Of a stretch of DNA of 5,055 nt, positions 1-5,055 are shown one piece after another. Made by a program: the position numbers and the translations under genes. The notes beneath the pieces were generated by a model. That model was not told the origin of the DNA and did not search any database. It saw only the letters and a list, made by a program, of their open reading frames with translations. Source of the DNA: an uncultured Clostridium sp. (GTDB taxonomy: Bacteria; Bacillota; Clostridia; Clostridiales; Clostridiaceae); NCBI GenBank assembly GCA_934777095.1, contig CAKVNP010000198.1:1-5055 (forward strand), in the 5' to 3' direction. Numbering within the stretch: position 1 is the stretch's first letter; each line of letters begins with the position of its first letter.

Positions 1-2
1 GG

Positions 3-441
3 ATATTGTCTCGGAAACGTTTATTAGAAAGTAAAGAAGAAAATATTTAAATCAATTTATTATTATATAGATAATAATTCAGCAGATGGACAAGGTGATG
101 TTTTAATTTATGGAAAGAAGAGAAATGGAGAAGTTATTACTTTACCAAGATTAGTTTTATCATATTATTTATTACTTGCCATAATTATATCAGCAATAAA
201 TATGTTTGTTATATTAATATTAAGAAAGAGAAAAAAATCAACTGCTGTTATGGAGAAAATTCTATGGATTCCCATTTCATATATAATAGCATATCTTTGT
301 ATAAAAGGAGTAAATTCAAAATCATACTTAGCTACTAGGGATTTTTCTAGAATAATATTAGTAGCTATATCAATCTACTTTGTAATAATAAATAGTATCA
401 ATTTATTTAAGAAATTAAGATATAAGAAGAAAGAAAAATAA
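3..441 (+). pseudogene. C-terminal part of a small membrane protein, apparently frameshifted, unrecognised
   Basis: The protein is not recognised. Frame 1 is open from position 28 to the TAA at 439-441 and encodes about 137 residues: a polar stretch, then three hydrophobic segments, roughly at positions 157-225 (LVLSYYLLLAIIISAIN onward), 253-303 and 346-405, each bordered by Lys/Arg-rich loops, with a lysine-rich C-terminus. This pattern fits an integral membrane protein. The only ATG in this frame, at 202, lies inside the first membrane segment and has no Shine-Dalgarno sequence, so it is an unlikely start. No GTG or TTG occurs upstream in the frame, which is closed by TAG at 25-27. Frame 3 from position 3 to 47 reads like coding sequence (SRKRLLESKEENI) and ends in TAA at 48-50; joining it to frame 1 near position 45 gives continuous protein. 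I infer a frameshift, real or from sequencing, in a gene that begins left of the window. The alternative is a short intact protein starting at 202. Confidence 0.5.
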
Positions 442-516
442 ACTAAAAATGATGAATTATAAATGATCTACTTAAGTTAATGATGATTTATGAATTACGA
501 ATTATGAATTAAGGAA

Positions 517-540
517 AGAATTCCTCTGCAGAGGAATTCT
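517..540. repeat. Perfect 24-bp palindrome in the repeat core
   Basis: The sequence reads identically on both strands, centred between 528 and 529 on CTGCAG, with GAATTC at both ends. With no unpaired loop bases it would form a cruciform in DNA or a tight hairpin in RNA. It is much more GC-rich than its surroundings. It is not followed by a run of T on either strand, so it is not a typical intrinsic terminator by itself, although it could slow polymerase or protect 3' ends of the converging transcripts. Confidence 0.8.
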
Positions 541-556
541 AAAAAAATATTTATTA

Positions 557-575
557 AAAACTCTGTAAGAGTTTT
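557..575 (-). terminator. Weak intrinsic terminator downstream of aspD
   Basis: An 8-bp perfect stem (AAAACTCT with AGAGTTTT) encloses a 3-base loop. Read on the minus strand it is followed by a T-rich tail (five T, then AATAAATA and further T), and it lies about 40 bases past the aspD stop codon. The stem has only three G-C or C-G pairs, so strength is uncertain. It could also act on plus-strand transcripts, where the stem itself ends in four T. Confidence 0.4.
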
Positions 576-616
576 ATCCTTAATTCATCATTTATCATTC
601 ATAATTTATCATTAAA

Positions 617-2224
617 TTAAATAAATTCTTTGAATTTATTTAATAAAATATTTTTAATGGCTTGTCCGATTTGTTCGTAAGCATCATCATTTAAATTGGC
701 TAAAGATACTCTTAAGGACCATTTAGAAGAGGCAAAGCCATCGCCATTTAATAACACAACAGAATGCTTTTCTGCTAAATCATATAATGCTTCAAAAGGG
801 CTATAGTTATTGCTTAAATAATAAGTAAAGTCTTCACCATATTTAGCCATGGCTAAATCTAAAAGGTTTATTTCAGTATAATATGATGCGTCATGGCGGC
901 TTTTAATATAATCTAACTCAAGACCTTTGAATAAAAGCTTCTTTCTATTTATGCATATTTCCTTAGTTAAGTTTTTATATTCATTATAAGTATCAGTTAA
1001 GGCAAATATGCTGAAGAAGGCCATTTGAACCTGCTGAGGAGTAGAAAGACCAGCGGTATGGTTTAATGCTACCTGTCTGCTATCTGCAACTAGCCTATCC
1101 ATAAATAAAAGAGTTTCAGGAGTCTGTGATAGATGCTTATATCTTTCATTTAATTCACTTTTCATATCTTCAGGTAATTCTTTGATTAATTTATTGAAGA
1201 TATTATTTTGACTTAATAAAATTGTTCCTAGTCTCCAGCCAGTAACTCCAAAGTATTTAGACATTGAATATACACATAAAGTATTGTAAGGAAGTTCACC
1301 TACTAATGAATTAAAATTATCTACAAATGTTCCATATACATCATCAGTAATAATCATTAGATTAGGATTATGCTCACGTACAATTGTAATAAGATTATCC
1401 TTACAATCTCTGCTTAAAGCTATTGAAGCTGGATTATTAGGATTTACTACAAATAATACTTTAATATTAGTATCTTTAAGCTTTTCTAATTCATCAACTG
1501 GATACTGCCATGTTGGTTTACCATCTTCGTCAGTTTCATTAGCATGAATATGCACAACATTTAAATTGTAATTTGGCAGATGAGGAATTTCTAAATATGG
1601 AGTAAATATTGGTGTCATTAAAGCTACTGTATCACCAGATTTAAGCAGGTTATTTACCACTAAAGAATCAAAGATATAGCACATGGCAGCAGTTCCGCCT
1701 TCTACTGCAAAAACATCAAATTTTTCATCAAAGGATTTATTTTGGCATAATTCCTGCATTAAGTAGTTATGAACCACTTTTTCTATATGAATCAGCATTT
1801 TATCAGGAACAGGATAATTATCACCGATAATGCCATCAGTTAATTCATAAATCCAGTCATCTCCATTAAAGCCTAATGTATTTATTCCGTAATCAGCAAT
1901 TTTATATATTAAATCAACGCCAGGTGCAGTAGGATTATTTTTTAAAAAGTCTACTAATCTAATATATATTCCATCTTTTTCAGCCATACCAGCTAAAGAT
2001 CCGTTTTTCCATACTCGTTGTGTTTCTAGTACAGCAAATTGTCCAAAAGTAAAAAAGGCTTGTCTAGGAGTAGCAGCTGTCCAGTTAGGGTTTCCGCGTC
2101 CTGCATCTAAAAGATAATTTCCTTTTAATTGTGCTAATGATATTAATAGATCCTTAAATTCAAAAGGACTAATTTTACCATAAAGCTTAGATAAGTTATC
2201 TTTAGTTAATTTAATATTTTTCAT
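617..2224 (-). CDS. aspD: Bifunctional aspartate 4-decarboxylase / aspartate aminotransferase
   Basis: This 535-residue PLP enzyme converts L-aspartate to L-alanine and CO2, and the family also transaminates aspartate with 2-oxoglutarate; it is cytoplasmic. The length matches the aspartate 4-decarboxylase family (about 530-540 residues), longer than ordinary aspartate aminotransferases (about 400). Visible fold-type I features are the N-terminal GRGNPNW (42-48) typical of this family, EGGTAA (175-180) in the phosphate-binding region, NPNNP (261-265), DDVYGTF with Asp294 and Tyr297 placed to contact PLP, SMSKYFGVTGWR with Lys323 as the Schiff-base lysine, and Arg505 in WSLRVSLAN for the substrate carboxylate. 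No key residue appears lost. The ATG has a good AAGGAG (2231-2236) six bases upstream. The gene lies 203 bases downstream of ilvN on the same strand. Characterised relatives form dodecamers and often pair with an aspartate:alanine antiporter (AspT); none is in this window. Function is confident; physiological role is inferred. Confidence 0.95.
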   Translation of the reverse strand: MKNIKLTKDNLSKLYGKISPFEFKDLLISLAQLKGNYLLDAGRGNPNWTAATPRQAFFTFGQFAVLETQRVWKNGSLAGMAEKDGIYIRLVDFLKNNPTAPGVDLIYKIADYGINTLGFNGDDWIYELTDGIIGDNYPVPDKMLIHIEKVVHNYLMQELCQNKSFDEKFDVFAVEGGTAAMCYIFDSLVVNNLLKSGDTVALMTPIFTPYLEIPHLPNYNLNVVHIHANETDEDGKPTWQYPVDELEKLKDTNIKVLFVVNPNNPASIALSRDCKDNLITIVREHNPNLMIITDDVYGTFVDNFNSLVGELPYNTLCVYSMSKYFGVTGWRLGTILLSQNNIFNKLIKELPEDMKSELNERYKHLSQTPETLLFMDRLVADSRQVALNHTAGLSTPQQVQMAFFSIFALTDTYNEYKNLTKEICINRKKLLFKGLELDYIKSRHDASYYTEINLLDLAMAKYGEDFTYYLSNNYSPFEALYDLAEKHSVVLLNGDGFASSKWSLRVSLANLNDDAYEQIGQAIKNILLNKFKEFI

Positions 2225-2244
2225 TAGTATCTCCTTTGTATATA

Positions 2245-2260
2245 AACAAAAAAATTTGTT
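2245..2260. promoter_or_regulatory. Short inverted repeat upstream of aspD ribosome binding site
   Basis: AACAAA and TTTGTT are separated by four A, forming a 6-bp inverted repeat 8 bases upstream of the AAGGAG site. It could be an operator half-site pair or a small leader hairpin. The half-site orientation is the reverse of the TTGT...ACAA pattern of Rex sites. It is entirely A/T apart from one pair, so chance is a serious alternative. Confidence 0.15.
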
Positions 2261-2352
2261 AGTTATTTTAACGAAATATGTCTCAATATCATATATTTTA
2301 TAATAATTTTATAAAAAAATATAGGTTTAAGTTATAAATTAATAAAATTACT

Positions 2353-2380
2353 ATTATTGATAGCAATATTCCATGGACAA
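2353..2380 (-). promoter_or_regulatory. Candidate promoter for aspD
   Basis: On the minus strand TTGTCC (2375-2380) is followed after 16 bases by AATAAT (2353-2358), matching the sigma-70-type consensus at 4 of 6 and 5 of 6 positions. This would leave an untranslated leader of about 120 bases. Such matches arise readily by chance in AT-rich DNA, so this is only a possibility. Its support is that the ilvN-aspD gap is wide and holds no strong GC-stemmed terminator. Confidence 0.2.
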
Positions 2381-2427
2381 TTAAACAAATAATAATTGAA
2401 AGGGATAAATATTATTAATTTATTATT

Positions 2428-2724
2428 TTAGTCATGAAGTTTTAAGACCTTATCTAAGTTTTGAAAAACTGTATAGTCATAATCCTGATGAATTGAAACT
2501 GAAAGTACATCATAAAGCTTTTCAAGCTGTTTAATTATCTGTTCCAAAGTAAAGCTGTTTTTTACTAAAAGATACATTTTACTTTTTGAACCATCACCTA
2601 TCTGGGCACATAAAATTCCTTCAAGGTTAAAGGCACGTCTGGCAAAAAGCCCGGTAATATGGCTCATTACTCCAGGATGATTTCGAACTTCAAGCTCTAC
2701 TAAATAGTAATCTGGATTAATCAT
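2428..2724 (-). CDS. ilvN: Acetohydroxyacid synthase regulatory (small) subunit, isozyme I type
   Basis: This 98-residue ACT-domain protein is the regulatory subunit of acetohydroxyacid synthase; it activates IlvB and confers feedback inhibition by valine. The ACT core is at about 7-75, with VRNHPGVMSHITGLFARRAFNLEGI at 13-37 nearly matching my recollection of E. coli IlvN. Asn15, Gly18 and Asn33 correspond to the valine-site residues Asn11, Gly14 and Asn29 of E. coli IlvH, so feedback by valine is likely kept. Most bacterial small subunits (IlvH type) are about 160-170 residues with a second domain; this one is short like E. coli IlvN (96), and its end at KLHD is natural, not a truncation. 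Its ATG overlaps the ilvB stop codon by one base (TAATG) and follows GGAGGTGA at 2731-2738, so translation is probably coupled to ilvB at an equal ratio. Confidence 0.93.
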   Translation of the reverse strand: MINPDYYLVELEVRNHPGVMSHITGLFARRAFNLEGILCAQIGDGSKSKMYLLVKNSFTLEQIIKQLEKLYDVLSVSIHQDYDYTVFQNLDKVLKLHD

Positions 2725-4388
2725 TAGTTTTCACCTCCAATCATCTCTATATTAGAGCCTCCAGGAGGAACCATCGGATATACATTTTCTAAATCATTAA
2801 TTGGTACATTTACTAAATAAGGAGTTTTTAACAGAAGTATTTCTTTAAGCTTAGCAAGAATGTTTTCTTCATCGGTAAGATTGCAGCTGTTTATTCCATA
2901 GCCGGTAGCAATAGTTTTAAAGTCAGGATTCGTAATAAATTTTGAAGCAAAAAAGTGTTTATTATAAAAAAGCTCCTGTTGCTGCCTTACTAAGCCAAGA
3001 TGATGATTGTTTAAGATAATAATTTTTATATTTAAGTTTAAGTCCGCTAAAGTAGCAAGCTCTTGAATATTCATCTGGAACGAACCATCCCCAGTAATAC
3101 AGATTACAGAAGATTCTGGATTAGCAATAGAAGCACCTATAGCAGCAGGCAGACCAAAACCCATAGTTCCTAGACCGCCAGAAGTAAGTAGTGTTTTTGG
3201 CTTATTAAAAGAATATCTTTGGGCTGTCCACATTTGATGTTGGCCTACATCAGTAACAATAATGGTATCATCACTAGTTGTTTGGGAAATAAAATTAATT
3301 ATATTTACTGGATGTAAAATATCAGAATAAGAAGGTAAAGGGAATTTTTCTTTAAAATATTTCACCCGATTAAGCCAGTTAGTACGAGGATTACTATTTA
3401 TATATTTTATTATTGAAGCAAGAAAGTCTTTTACGTCAGCAACTACTGATATATTAGATGATTTAACTTTATTTATTTCTGCAGCATCTATATCAACATG
3501 AATTATAGATGCATGAGGGGCAAATTTTTGTATATTGCCAGTAGCACGATCATCAAAACGATTCCCTAGGGCTATTATTAAATCGGCTTCATTTAAAAGA
3601 TAATTAGTATAAGGGGCACCATGCATGCCAAGCATACCTAGATAAAGCTCATCTTTGGCAGGAAAAGCACCTAAGCCCATCAGACTTAAAGCAACAGGTA
3701 TATTATTAGTTTTTGCAAAATCATAAAGTTCTTTAGATGAATCAGCACGGATTATGCCACCACCAGCATAAATAATAGGCTTTTTAGAGTTATTAATTAA
3801 TTCACCTATGTATTCTAGAGTAGAACATTTTATGGTGTAGTTATTTACAGTAGAAGAAGTACCTTCGGGAAAATCAGCTAATTCAATAGTTTCTGTTTGA
3901 ATATTTTTAGGCAGATCAATAAGCACAGGACCAGGGCGGCCTTCTTTAGCAATTCTAAAAGCTTCCGGAATTATTTTAAAAAGATCATTTATATTCCTTA
4001 CTAAAAAATTATGCTTGGTAATAGGTATTGTTAATCCATAAGCATCTACTTCTTGAAAAGCATCAGTACCAATAGCAGATAAAGGTACTTGTCCAGTAAT
4101 GGCAACTAAAGGTATAGAATCAAGTTTTGCATCAGCAATAGCAGTCAAAAGATTAGTAGCACCAGGACCAGAAGTTGCAAAGCACACGCCAACTTCATCA
4201 GTAGTCCGGGAAATCCCCTGAGCAATAAAGGCAGCACCTTGTTCGTGCCTAGTCAATATATGATGTATGCTGCTTTTATAAAGTGCGTCATAAAGGGGAA
4301 GATTAAAGCCGCCAGGTATACCCGCAATAAATTTTACGTTTTCATTTTCTAAAAGTTTAATTACAATTTCCGCTCCATTATATTTCAT
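2724..4388 (-). CDS. ilvB: Acetohydroxyacid (acetolactate) synthase catalytic subunit, isozyme I type
   Basis: This ThDP- and FAD-dependent cytoplasmic enzyme condenses two pyruvates to 2-acetolactate, or pyruvate with 2-oxobutyrate, the first common step to valine, leucine and isoleucine. I place the start at the ATG ending at 4388 (554 residues). In that numbering, IPGG (24-27) and RHEQGA with catalytic Glu49 mark the N-terminal PYR domain, GMLGMHG (251-257) and RFDDRATG (277-284) the central FAD-contacting domain, and GDGSF...NN (433-461) the ThDP/metal motif of the C-terminal domain. Long stretches (TDAFQEVD, PITKHN, TDVGQHQMWTAQ, TSGGLGTMGFGLPAA, VYPMVPPG) match E. coli IlvB as I recall it, and length is close to its 562. 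Gln470 in RQQQELFY replaces the Trp (464 in E. coli IlvG) that favours 2-oxobutyrate; E. coli IlvB also has Gln. The gene heads an operon with ilvN. A biosynthetic role is supported by FAD-site motifs and the small subunit, against the FAD-independent catabolic enzyme AlsS. Confidence 0.95.
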   Translation of the reverse strand: MKYNGAEIVIKLLENENVKFIAGIPGGFNLPLYDALYKSSIHHILTRHEQGAAFIAQGISRTTDEVGVCFATSGPGATNLLTAIADAKLDSIPLVAITGQVPLSAIGTDAFQEVDAYGLTIPITKHNFLVRNINDLFKIIPEAFRIAKEGRPGPVLIDLPKNIQTETIELADFPEGTSSTVNNYTIKCSTLEYIGELINNSKKPIIYAGGGIIRADSSKELYDFAKTNNIPVALSLMGLGAFPAKDELYLGMLGMHGAPYTNYLLNEADLIIALGNRFDDRATGNIQKFAPHASIIHVDIDAAEINKVKSSNISVVADVKDFLASIIKYINSNPRTNWLNRVKYFKEKFPLPSYSDILHPVNIINFISQTTSDDTIIVTDVGQHQMWTAQRYSFNKPKTLLTSGGLGTMGFGLPAAIGASIANPESSVICITGDGSFQMNIQELATLADLNLNIKIIILNNHHLGLVRQQQELFYNKHFFASKFITNPDFKTIATGYGINSCNLTDEENILAKLKEILLLKTPYLVNVPINDLENVYPMVPPGGSNIEMIGGEN

Positions 4389-4396
4389 AAACAACA

Positions 4397-4402
4397 CTCC
4401 TC
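4397..4402 (-). promoter_or_regulatory. ilvB ribosome binding site, which decides the start codon
   Basis: On the minus strand GAGGAG lies 8 bases upstream of the ATG at 4386-4388. An in-frame GTG at 4395-4397, nine bases further upstream, overlaps the last G of this site, so it has no ribosome binding site of its own at a usable distance. The ATG start therefore fits better than the GTG start. Just 5' is a 7-bp AT-rich inverted repeat (TCTAAAT at 4401-4407 on the plus strand, pairing with 4412-4418) that reaches the edge of the site. Confidence 0.75.
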
Positions 4403-4449
4403 TAAATTTTTATTTAGAAAATAAGTTTTAATTCTACAAATTGAAGAGA

Positions 4450-4486
4450 AAAACCTCTAGCTTATTAAAAAATAAGCAGAAGCTTT
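4450..4486 (-). terminator. Terminator-like hairpin in the ilvB leader (possible attenuator)
   Basis: Read on the minus strand, AAAGCTTCT-GCTTATT, a TTTT loop, then AATAAGC, a bulged T and AGAGGTTTT form a 16-bp stem with two G-T pairs. The last stem bases run into TTTTTCTCTT, an imperfect T-run. It ends about 60 bases before the ilvB start, with no gene between, so its place is that of an attenuator within the ilvB leader RNA rather than a gene-end terminator. The preceding gene already has its own strong terminator at 4612-4650. It could instead be a 5' stabilising stem. Confidence 0.5.
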
Positions 4487-4500
4487 ATAGTTTGATTTAT

Positions 4501-4529
4501 ATTATATTCTAATAATTGGAAAAAATACA
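4501..4529 (-). promoter_or_regulatory. Downstream promoter candidate for ilvBN
   Basis: A second perfect TATAAT (4501-4506 on the minus strand) has an even poorer -35 (TGTATT, 4524-4529) at 17 bases. Transcription would start near 4494, only a few bases before the hairpin at 4486-4450, making that hairpin a 5'-end stem-loop rather than an attenuator. This candidate and the upstream one imply different regulatory models. Confidence 0.25.
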
Positions 4530-4550
4530 CTAAATGATGAAAAAATAAAA

Positions 4551-4559
4551 AGAGGTTTT
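4551..4559 (-). promoter_or_regulatory. Candidate antiterminator segment in ilvB leader
   Basis: On the minus strand AAAACCTCT is perfectly complementary over 9 bases to AGAGGTTTT (4450-4458), the 3' arm of the leader hairpin. If the transcript begins upstream of 4559, this segment could capture that arm and prevent the terminator-like fold, which is the usual mutually exclusive layout of an attenuator. It falls in an A/T-rich region but the match contains three G-C pairs. It would not be transcribed if the downstream promoter candidate at 4501-4529 is the true one. Confidence 0.3.
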
Positions 4560-4577
4560 ATATTAATATATTCAAAA

Positions 4578-4606
4578 ATTATATTTTCATAATAATAAAA
4601 TATAAT
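4578..4606 (-). promoter_or_regulatory. Upstream promoter candidate for ilvBN
   Basis: A perfect TATAAT (4578-4583 on the minus strand) has a poor -35 (ATTATA, 4601-4606) at 17-base spacing. A start near 4571 would include the whole possible attenuator in the transcript. The location, just past the terminator of the upstream gene, is suitable, but TATAAT alone is weak evidence in such AT-rich DNA. Confidence 0.3.
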
Positions 4607-4611
4607 GAGGG

Positions 4612-4650
4612 TAATAAAAAAAGCACTAAGCTTTTTAGCTTAGTGCTTTT
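4612..4650 (-). terminator. Strong intrinsic terminator of the gene at 4659-5027
   Basis: A perfect 13-bp stem (AAAAGCACTAAGC with GCTTAGTGCTTTT, 4619-4631 and 4638-4650) encloses a 6-base loop and, read on the minus strand, continues into a run of seven T then ATTA. It starts 8 bases after the stop codon of the preceding gene. This isolates ilvBN from upstream transcription. Confidence 0.92.
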
Positions 4651-4658
4651 GTTGAATT

Positions 4659-5027
4659 CTATCTACGCATTCTAGTAGCTTGTTGTCTAGCCTTTTTAAT
4701 TTGGCTATGATCAAATGGATGTAAGTCCTTACGTGTAGTTAAGTTAGCGATATTAGAAATTAAAACAACATCTGAATTTTTCTTTCCTTTTTCGCCTTTA
4801 ATACCCATTACAATTACTTTGTGTCCCTTATTTAAATCAATACATTCTGGTTTTTTGAACCATCTATTCTTTTTATATTCACATTTTATAACTTGTTTTC
4901 CTGCCTCAGGCTTAACTACTAATAAAACATGTAATTTATTAAAAATACCAAGTATACTTTTAACTTCAGTCTTTACTGATAAAATCGTACCAGATACACT
5001 AGTCATTCTATCCCCGTATTTTTCCAT
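4659..5027 (-). CDS. Small basic protein, possibly OB-fold, function unknown
   Basis: I do not recognise this 122-residue protein. It has no signal peptide or membrane segment. Residues about 8-95 alternate short hydrophobic strands with charged turns (VSGTILSVKT, HVLLVVKP, KQVIKCEYKK, HKVIVMGIKG, DVVLISNI), a pattern that fits a small beta-barrel such as an OB fold; this is an impression of the pattern, not a detected domain. The last 25 residues, ending IKKARQQATRMRR, are strongly basic and likely helical or disordered, so nucleic-acid binding is conceivable. The ATG at 5025-5027 has AGAGG five bases upstream; an internal ATG at 5004-5006 (residue 8), preceded by GGGGA, is an alternative start giving 115 residues. 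The gene is followed by its own strong terminator, so it is transcribed separately from ilvBN; its upstream neighbours lie outside the window. Confidence 0.75.
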   Translation of the reverse strand: MEKYGDRMTSVSGTILSVKTEVKSILGIFNKLHVLLVVKPEAGKQVIKCEYKKNRWFKKPECIDLNKGHKVIVMGIKGEKGKKNSDVVLISNIANLTTRKDLHPFDHSQIKKARQQATRMRR

Positions 5028-5055
5028 ATATGCCTCTGAATACTACTTCGTCATT

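Larger units (their letters stand above)
448..613. repeat. MITE-like imperfect inverted repeat filling a convergent intergenic gap
   Basis: The gap between two convergent genes is almost entirely one inverted-repeat structure. The arm at 480-515 matches the reverse complement of 577-612 at 30 of 36 positions, counted by eye. The segment at 448-467 is also similar (18 of 20) to the reverse complement of the outer right end, so the left side carries the end motif twice. The arms are built of degenerate short words such as GAATTATGAATTA and AATGAT. Between them sit a perfect 24-bp palindrome (517-540) and a small hairpin (557-575). No protein is encoded. AAA flanks both ends (445-447 and 614-616), which could be a 3-bp target duplication but could equally be chance. 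I infer a non-autonomous, dispersed palindromic element; its copy number cannot be judged from one window. Confidence 0.6.

Noticed and set aside
202..441. 79-residue intact protein starting at ATG 202
   Set aside because: The ATG lies within a hydrophobic segment that clearly continues upstream in the same open frame, and there is no Shine-Dalgarno sequence before it. I treat it as part of a longer broken gene.
517..540. The 24-bp palindrome as an intrinsic terminator
   Set aside because: Neither strand has a T-run directly after it; on the plus strand it is followed by A residues.
2379..2400. Hairpin CAATTA...TAATTG after ilvN as a terminator
   Set aside because: The stem is six bases with a single G-C pair, and no convincing T-run follows on the minus strand.
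4409..4423. CodY box upstream of ilvB
   Set aside because: The best match I see to AATTTTCWGAAAATT has about five mismatches in an AT-rich leader, which is close to chance.
4389..4618. T-box riboswitch upstream of ilvB
   Set aside because: No recognisable T-box core sequence (GGGTGGNACCGCG-like) or specifier stem is visible, and the leader is too AT-rich and short for a standard T-box.
1..5055. CRISPR array, tRNA or rRNA genes, transposase or toxin-antitoxin genes
   Set aside because: No regularly spaced direct repeats, no tRNA or rRNA signatures, and no open frame resembling transposases or toxin-antitoxin pairs on either strand.

Overview
This is an AT-rich window (about 30% GC by eye). 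Its strong GGAGG-type ribosome binding sites, T-run intrinsic terminators and AT-biased codons suggest a low-GC Bacillota, most likely a clostridium; that placement is inference. All three confidently named genes lie on the minus strand and concern amino acids made from, or tied to, pyruvate. I see no mobile-element transposase, CRISPR array, rRNA or tRNA gene, and no defence system. The most notable content is regulatory and evolutionary, not a new multi-gene system.

Layout, left to right. Positions 1-441 (+) hold the 3' part of a small membrane-protein gene whose reading frame looks broken near position 45. Positions 448-613 are a long imperfect inverted repeat with a perfect 24-bp palindrome near its middle, resembling a non-autonomous palindromic (MITE-like) element; it ends 3 bases from the stop codon of the next gene. 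Positions 617-2224 (-) encode aspartate 4-decarboxylase/aspartate aminotransferase (aspD). A 203-base AT-rich gap follows. Positions 2428-4388 (-) encode acetohydroxyacid synthase as ilvB then ilvN, overlapping by one base. Positions 4389-4618 are the ilvB leader and promoter region, with a terminator-like hairpin and an upstream segment able to pair with that hairpin's 3' arm. Positions 4612-4650 are a clear intrinsic terminator for the last gene, at 4659-5027 (-), a small basic protein I cannot name.

How the genes fit together: IlvB is the catalytic subunit and IlvN the ACT-domain regulatory subunit of the enzyme that condenses two pyruvates to acetolactate (valine and leucine route), or pyruvate plus 2-oxobutyrate to acetohydroxybutyrate (isoleucine route). 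Both subunits resemble enterobacterial isozyme I (E. coli IlvB/IlvN) more than the usual Bacillota enzyme, including a glutamine where 2-oxobutyrate-preferring enzymes carry tryptophan, so a preference for acetolactate formation is predicted. AspD turns aspartate into alanine and CO2, another pyruvate-family product. AspD may be read through from ilvBN, since no strong terminator separates them, or may have its own promoter in the 203-base gap.
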